Positions 7,101 through 9,356 of a stretch of 9,356 nt of DNA are shown here, piece by piece (within the stretch, counting starts at the first letter, position 1; every line of letters begins with the position of its first letter). Both the position numbers and the translations under genes were made by a program. The stretch comes from Cloacimonetes bacterium UBA5210 (GTDB taxonomy: Bacteria; Cloacimonadota; Cloacimonadia; Cloacimonadales; Cloacimonadaceae). The DNA lies in contig DHVK01000022.1 in assembly GCA_002412625.1 (NCBI GenBank), positions 69,480 through 78,835 of the forward strand, read 5' to 3'. The notes beneath the pieces were generated by a model, which was given only the letters and a program-made list of their open reading frames with translations, had not been told where the DNA came from and made no database searches.

Positions 7101-9354
7101 TCTGCCCGAAATTCTTGGAAGACGGGCTCACCGCAAAGATCGGATCCGGGCTGAGCGGAGTCATGATAAAGGTAGTTTTGGGGAAGGTGCCGGATAGTGT
7201 TCCCGCTGTGGGTGCCATCGGGTCGAGGGTTGTACTATCGTTTTGCAGTTTCCGCGCGCGGTTGGTGCCCACGGTCTGCGCCTGGAAGTCGTCATTGGTA
7301 TTGTAATACTCAGCATCCCAGGGGCGCTGAGCATAGAGCACCAGGTTTCCGCCGCTGTAGCTGTAAGGGACTTGCAGAGGCACGGTGATGGTATTGATTC
7401 CGCTGGGGAAATCCATGTTGCCATCATAGACCAAGGTGAGGCTGGTGGGATCCACCCAACCCGCGGAAAGATCCTGCGCGTCTGTGGTGCCAAGCCAGAG
7501 TTTCACCGGCATGCCGGGAAGGTTTGTGAAGAAGTTATTGTAGAAACTGAGGGCAGTGATGTTACCAAACATACCCAGTTCATCCTGGTAATACAGGGTC
7601 TGGAACAAGGAGTTGCGATAGTAAAACTCCCAAGGCACGCCTTGCATTTGATCACCTGCGCCCACTGTGACGCTGTTCACGCCTTCGGGCTGAACGCTGA
7701 TGTTCAGCGGTGGGGTCTGATCATTGGCGGGGTTCACGTCGCCTGTGAGCACCACTTTGCCATAGAGTCCGGCAGGACCTTGTACTGTGGGGGTCCAGGG
7801 GATAACGACATCGGCAGTTTCATCGGCAGCGATTGCGGGACCGGCTACGGAAGCCAGCTCGGTATCGGCCAAATTATACAGCTTTACCTGATAGTTGCTC
7901 TGAGCGGCGGTGCCGTTGTTCAACACACGAACGGTATAGTTGGCAGCTGTGCCCACGCTGGGAGTGGTATTTCCGATGATGGAAACTGCCGCGAGGTCGT
8001 TCGGGGCAATCAGTTCCAGAGTCACATCATCGATGTACATGGTACGGTAAGTTCCACCCAGACCGTGTCTGGCGGCGATGAAGCGACCCGCCGCGGTATG
8101 ACCGCTGAGGTTCACTACATATTCGTTCCAGTTTGCCACTACAGTAAGGTCCTGAGCCAGAGAGAAGGTGCTGGGGTCAGCAGGATTGCTCATGGTACCG
8201 ATCTGCAGGCTATAATTAGTTCCACCCTTGGCCATCATCTTCAAGCGGATGCTGCTCATGTCGATAGCTTGAGCGATGGGCGGAGAGATCAGGTAAAGAG
8301 CAGCTTCAGCATCAGCAGAGTTTGCCATCTGCACGCAGTTTGGCGTGCTGAAAGGAGAGGTAGTGCTGGTTTGCACATACGCGGTGGTGGAAGTGGAGTT
8401 CACGATTTTGCTCCAGCCCACAGGGATAGCAGGGACGGTTACGCCATCCCAGGTCTGGGTTGCGGGTAAAGTCGTGATTGTGGCATCGAAGCCGCTGCCG
8501 CTGAGCGGCACGGTATTTACCACTCTGCCGAGGTTGTCGGTAATGCTAATCGTAGCACTATGCTCGGCTTCGGTGGCAGGGGCGTAGGTTGCCGTGAATG
8601 TGATTGCTTCGCCAACCGTAAGGTTAGCCGGCAAAGTCGGCAGATCGGAAAGGGTAAAATGGGGGTTAGCAGGCAAGTTAATGCTGCTGATGACAAGAGT
8701 ACCGATGCCGGTGTTGCGTACGATAAAGTTCTGCGAGGCAGAAGATCCCATCAGCAGTTGGCCGAAATCTTTGGCAGAGGGTTGCACGAAAAACTGCGGA
8801 GAGGTGGGAGTCTGGCGGATAAGGACGTTATCGATCATGAGATCGTTGTCGCCGCCGGAAACTGTGGATTCGCCGTAGAAAGCGAAGTATTTGGTGCCTG
8901 TGATACCGGTTAGGAAGATGGTCGCTTCGGTGCCGGTGTGAGGAATCTCGTTGAACACATATTGGGACCCGGCATTATTCCATTCCCGCAGGATCACGGG
9001 ATTGGTCATTTCCGGAGAGTCGCTCATCACAACGATGAACTTATCATCCTGTTGAGCCGTAGGATCCAAGATCGGGGTAGTTTGATTCCATTGGGTTAAG
9101 CCGAGATCAAACTTGATCTCATAGCCATCCGCCGGGATGGTGACGGCAGGGGTTACCAGCCAGCCATTACGAAGGGTGCCGTAAATATTGATTTTGGCGG
9201 CTTTGTTCACAGGAGTGGTGGCATTCAGCCAATCATCCTGAAACCATTGGGCCGTAGTTCCGGTAGGGGTTGGATACAACCCGTTCCGCTGGGTCCAGCC
9301 TTCAACCGGCCAGTCCGCGCTAGCAGTACCGAAATCTTCGAACAAGAGTGTGGT
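1111..9354 (-). CDS. Giant multidomain secreted surface protein with C-terminal sorting domain (5' end outside window)
   Basis: The frame is open from the right edge to the TAA stop at 1111-1113. Residues are numbered from the TTG at 9345; that codon is an in-frame Leu preceded by Thr-Thr-Leu codons up to 9354, so it is probably not the start. The sequence TTLLFEDFG looks like a mature N terminus just after a signal peptide that lies outside the window. Domains: choice-of-anchor-J jelly roll 1-182; choice-of-anchor D 183-286 and 735-837; jelly rolls 287-446 and 838-997 (ending YIDD/YVDD); CARDB-like 447-555, 998-1105 and 1779-1886, each opening PNDL; unnamed module B 557-734, 1106-1291 and 1888-2070; paired carboxypeptidase-regulatory-like domains 1292-1457 and 2071-2236; FN3 domains each split by a jelly roll, 1459-1777 and 2237-2561; a last regulatory-like domain 2563-2647; a sorting/FlgD-Ig-like domain 2648-2744. 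No catalytic motif was seen, and cysteines are very few (about five). Sec export followed by type-IX-like surface delivery is inferred. Adhesion or matrix scaffolding is the likely role; the ligand is unknown. No second gene shares its strand in the window. Confidence 0.96.
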   Translation of the reverse strand, partial: TTLLFEDFGTASADWPVEGWTQRNGLYPTPTGTTAQWFQDDWLNATTPVNKAAKINIYGTLRNGWLVTPAVTIPADGYEIKFDLGLTQWNQTTPILDPTAQQDDKFIVVMSDSPEMTNPVILREWNNAGSQYVFNEIPHTGTEATIFLTGITGTKYFAFYGESTVSGGDNDLMIDNVLIRQTPTSPQFFVQPSAKDFGQLLMGSSASQNFIVRNTGIGTLVISSINLPANPHFTLSDLPTLPANLTVGEAITFTATYAPATEAEHSATISITDNLGRVVNTVPLSGSGFDATITTLPATQTWDGVTVPAIPVGWSKIVNSTSTTAYVQTSTTSPFSTPNCVQMANSADAEAALYLISPPIAQAIDMSSIRLKMMAKGGTNYSLQIGTMSNPADPSTFSLAQDLTVVANWNEYVVNLSGHTAAGRFIAARHGLGGTYRTMYIDDVTLELIAPNDLAAVSIIGNTTPSVGTAANYTVRVLNNGTAAQSNYQVKLYNLADTELASVAGPAIAADETADVVIPWTPTVQGPAGLYGKVVLTGDVNPANDQTPPLNISVQPEGVNSVTVGAGDQMQGVPWEFYYRNSLFQTLYYQDELGMFGNITALSFYNNFFTNLPGMPVKLWLGTTDAQDLSAGWVDPTSLTLVYDGNMDFPSGINTITVPLQVPYSYSGGNLVLYAQRPWDAEYYNTNDDFQAQTVGTNRARKLQNDSTTLDPMAPTAGTLSGTFPKTTFIMTPLSPDPIFAVSPSSKNFGQMILGTEASQNFNVINVGGGTLTVSNISISGSPHFSISNMPTLPAQLSTGQNATFTVVYAPTTEGDHTATVTITDNRRLTHTVELSGSGFDATITALPAGENWDTATVPGFPLGWSTIYNATVTTAYLRTSTTSPFSAPNCVQIANSTDANAQLYLISPPFAPAIDMSTIRVRMMAKGGANYLLDIGTMSNPADPTTFVLAEQLTVAANWNEYVVNLTAHTAAGQFIAIRHGLGATSRTLYVDDITFEPIAPNDLAAVGITGNTTPPVNSEAQYLVSVFNNGTQAQNTYQVKLFNSSDVELASVAGTAVAPGETVQIPLTWTPTEQGLATIYGKVILPGDANPANDTTNNLNVNVTAADVFIVEVGDGTDVTGTSGTPTPYGTFYKNFRQQYLYTAADLMAHGAVPGAMYALAFNVQGLNTCSPMPNYRIRMKNTAQTALTTTFEVGEYTQVWHHPNFLPEVGWNMHVFSAPFVWDGASNVIVDIVTDIIPGAYTQNAGVFYTPTAYVSALRYQSDSVAADSATTGTVASNRSNTRFFLNVEDMGSLSGTVTSAGTPLQGVEISVVGSYQHTTTSATGEYHLPFIEVGNHNLSVHKIGYEDQSLPFSIVADQNTVLNVNLVPSASVNVSGTVVGSDNPSVGLDQAEIVLSGVLTYSGTTNASGQFTIANVLSGNTYNVSILRGGYQMHSGTITVGSTDYSMGTITLLELTLPPAGVTATLNDPQTLVNIVWREPGGTGSEFSFDFENNDGGWVPSSNWADPEGDWEYTDSYDINQWAPVYTGTSVVPPPTAFSGTGMWGTVINSNYTNSGGFSYLSKTFNFSGFSNTEMRFRSWENVFGNFDYCQVSANGTLVWGPSWQYTGTQWEERIVDLSAYDGMGEVEIRFEMWASTVVNYAGWYIDDVEIGPARRVAFTTPASIMPASMKGLNELAAAELVELQTRNNPTRSHAPARAARLNPSRIPVGYRVWRLTVGQENDPATWTSLTAQTITDTAFVDPSWPTLPDGRYKWAVRTVYTGDVLSNPGFSNFIRKQPNDLSAMTVSGNSTPTVGSPSTYTVRIKNTGTSTQAAGAYSVKLMSEDLELVSVTGPAIAVDQELNIGLNWAPTQQGTISVYGKVVLPEDSDPTNDSTNPLSLVVMPSGQFGYTVGDGSSLQRVPVDMYNRTSLFQMLIYPTELSNFIGFINGLQFYNDFVTDLPAKPTKIWMETTTLDDLSAGWVPVTGNSTLVFDGNVNYPAGENSIVIPFAEPFMYLNGNNLLITVQRPRDDAYFNINDRFQAQTIGANRARKMQSNTVEYDPANPSTQGTLSGTFPRTTILGIPGNVGSLSGTVTSSASAPLEGVSVSIEGTTYQATTNISGEYHIPYILPDTYTVIFSRYGYITQNQTLELEEDEEAVMNAVLQPMPTVAISGTVLASDTGAGLGGAVVQLNGYANYTASTAGNGTFSIPAIYANQEYEYFISAPGYVSASGLITVGATAYQMGNITLNEIAYAPHSVVAALNDTYTAINLAWEAPDPNAVEILESFEDQAFPPTDWSQIITNTGAASPVGVYPTFTRLGVINAQNVITPTHGQFQTGLWWTYEHQDEWLITPAFNCPPEGYLRFDSYVFLGSVNNDHYYVKVSLDGGNTWTVLWDATAETGGQISYNQPFVVDLTPYGGQQISLAFHAEDPPSNDGLWYTWFIDNIYIGNAQTRARFDGKVQLPQRAGRSYASSAAQDMSRDGQQSRTTVPSAKYVAGQRNTSERALLGYKVYRFITGQESNEASWVSLTDETIGNLSFADDNWGALPNGSYRWAVKAIYTAGVASAPAFSNSVVKANVTGNLVGFVRRSNGIGIPGATVSTATYSVQTNSAGAYSLTLPVGIYTVTATATGFYPREIADVQISPNQNTTLNIVLNSTSNEDELIPVTATALKGNSPNPFNPETIIHFDLLQAGPVRLDIYNVRGQKVRTLIDAPMSSGRHRVVFDARDERGKALSSGVYLYRFSAGEYRSTKKMMLME
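1114..1404 (-). other. C-terminal sorting / FlgD-Ig-like domain of the giant protein
   Basis: Residues 2648-2744. The motif GNSPNPFNPETIIHFDL is followed by VRLDIYNVRGQKVRTL, SSGRHRVVFDARDERG, SSGVYLYRFSAGEY and a terminal KKMMLME. This is the pattern of the type-A C-terminal sorting domain (and the related FlgD Ig-like fold) found at the end of many exported proteins in the FCB group, where the type IX secretion system recognises it and usually removes it after outer-membrane passage. Whether this organism has that machinery cannot be seen here. The match to the sequence pattern is strong; the route is inferred. Confidence 0.85.
1405..1659 (-). other. Last carboxypeptidase-regulatory-like domain before the sorting signal
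   Basis: Residues about 2563-2647 (VTGNLVGFVRRSNGIGIPGATV, then TNSAGAYSLTLPVGIYTVTATATGFYPREIADV and QNTTLNIVL). The 'G-V-GA-V ... T(D/N)xxGxY ... PxGxYxVxxxxxGF' pattern is that of the carboxypeptidase-regulatory-like / Cna-B-type sandwich fold. It stands alone, unlike the pairs in units 3 and 4, and it leads through a short acidic Ser/Asn linker (STSNEDEL) into the sorting domain. Confidence 0.75.
1660..3135 (-). repeat. Repeat unit 4: regulatory-like pair and FN3 split by jelly roll, without CARDB-B
   Basis: Residues 2071-2562. The unit repeats the first part of unit 3 at a spacing of 779 residues: GSLSGTVTSSAS (2071), VAISGTVLAS (about 2153), FN3 first half PHSVVAALND...LAWEAP (2237-2264), jelly roll (2265-2434: ESFEDQAFPP, EWLITPAF, WFIDNIYIG), Arg/Ser/Gln-rich linker (2435-2491), then FN3 second half GYKVYRFITGQES...YRWAVKAIYTAG (to 2561). 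The CARDB and module B that close units 1-3 are absent. An acidic run (ELEEDEE, 2134-2140) lies in the first regulatory-like domain and has no counterpart in unit 3. Confidence 0.8.
3136..5472 (-). repeat. Repeat unit 3: two regulatory-like domains, FN3 split by jelly roll, CARDB, module B
   Basis: Residues 1292-2070. Two carboxypeptidase-regulatory-like (beta-sandwich) domains start at GSLSGTVTS (1292) and VNVSGTVVG (about 1372), each with the typical (S/A)(T/S)GEY or ASGQF turn. An FN3 first half (PPAGVTATL...IVWREPG, 1459-1483) is followed by a jelly roll (1484-1653, ending WYIDDVEIG), an Arg/Ala-rich linker (1654-1708) and the FN3 second half (GYRVWRL...YKWAVRTVY, to about 1777). CARDB (1779-1886) and module B (1888-2070) close the unit, as in units 1 and 2. 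Confidence 0.8.
5473..7143 (-). repeat. Repeat unit 2: choice-of-anchor D, jelly roll, CARDB, diverged module B
   Basis: Residues 735-1291. The choice-of-anchor D domain runs from PIFAVSPSSKNFGQ to LSGSGF (837); the jelly roll has PNCVQIANS and NPADPTTF and ends at YVDDITFE; CARDB starts APNDLAAV (998). Over about 118 aligned residues from PNCVQ to PNDLAAV it matches unit 1 at roughly three quarters of positions by hand count, so the two arose by duplication. The closing module B (1106-1291, with PYGTFYKNFRQQYLY and RFFLNVEDMG) is far more diverged from unit 1's B and closer to a different variant of that module, which suggests module swapping or longer divergence at this end. Confidence 0.85.
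7144..8799 (-). repeat. Repeat unit 1: choice-of-anchor D, jelly roll, CARDB, module B
   Basis: Residues 183-734. The choice-of-anchor D (ASH/Ig-like) domain runs from PQFFVQPSAKDFGQ to LSGSGF (286). A jelly roll with PNCVQMANS and NPADPSTF follows and ends at YIDDVTLE. A CARDB-like domain starts APNDLAAV (447) and ends GDVNPAND...LNISV. Module B starts at about 557 (VTVGAGDQMQ) and includes YYRNSLFQTLYY and a Tyr-rich NDDFQAQTVG stretch. The order and much of the sequence are repeated in the next unit, 552 residues on. Boundaries are by eye. Confidence 0.85.
8800..9354 (-). other. N-terminal choice-of-anchor-J / cleaved-adhesin-like jelly roll of the giant protein
   Basis: This region encodes residues 1-182 plus the few codons before them. 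It begins LLFEDFG, continues with GWLVTPAV and GYEIKFDL, and closes with DNDLMIDNVLI. This is the order seen in cleaved-adhesin / choice-of-anchor-J modules: a FE(D/S)F opening, a 'W-hydrophobic-TP' strand and a final 'IDN(V/I)' strand. Such concanavalin-like sandwiches usually bind ligands or act as spacers on exported proteins. It has no second close copy at the N-terminal side, but it resembles the jelly rolls inserted in the FN3 domains further along. Confidence 0.75.
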
Positions 9355-9356
9355 TC

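Noticed and set aside
7243..8469. Long open frame (408 codons) on the + strand opposite the giant gene
   Set aside because: It lies in exact codon register with the - strand gene, so its stops can arise only opposite TTA, CTA and TCA codons, which the giant gene rarely uses. The translation is low in recognisable structure, shows no domain, and mirrors the repeated modules. It is a shadow of the real gene.

Overview
The window holds two protein-coding genes that converge on a 259-base intergenic stretch. On the + strand, positions 3-851 are the last ~282 codons of uvrB, the damage-recognition helicase subunit of nucleotide excision repair; its first half lies left of the window. On the - strand, one continuous reading frame from the right edge down to 1111 (at least 2,747 codons) encodes a giant modular extracellular protein. 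Its signal peptide and start codon appear to lie just beyond the right edge.

The giant protein is built only from beta-sandwich surface modules. From N to C terminus (residue 1 = the TTG codon at 9345-9343) these are: a cleaved-adhesin/choice-of-anchor-J jelly roll (1-182); two consecutive copies of a ~552-residue unit made of choice-of-anchor D, jelly roll, CARDB-like domain and an unnamed ~180-residue module here called B (183-734 and 735-1291); a third unit of two carboxypeptidase-regulatory-like domains, an FN3 domain interrupted by a jelly roll, CARDB and B (1292-2070); a fourth unit repeating the third without CARDB-B (2071-2562); one more regulatory-like domain (2563-2647); and a C-terminal sorting/FlgD-Ig-like domain with an NPFNPET motif (2648-2744). 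I see no catalytic module. The likely role is surface-attached or secreted adhesion or matrix binding, but the ligand cannot be read from sequence.

The intergenic region carries a hairpin-type terminator suited to the giant gene (1061-1085). It also carries a striking 58-base imperfect hairpin 41 bases after the uvrB stop (893-950), with perfect 16-bp arms and a nested inner stem; it lacks a U-tract and is not explained by ordinary termination.

The domain vocabulary and the NPFNPET-type C terminus are typical of the FCB/Cloacimonadota-like lineages (Candidatus Cloacimonadota and neighbours such as Marinimicrobia or KSB1), Gram-negative anaerobes rich in such proteins. Base composition is balanced, about half G+C by eye. 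This taxonomic reading is inference. The two genes have no evident functional link, and nothing suggests a mobile element, CRISPR array, tRNA or rRNA.
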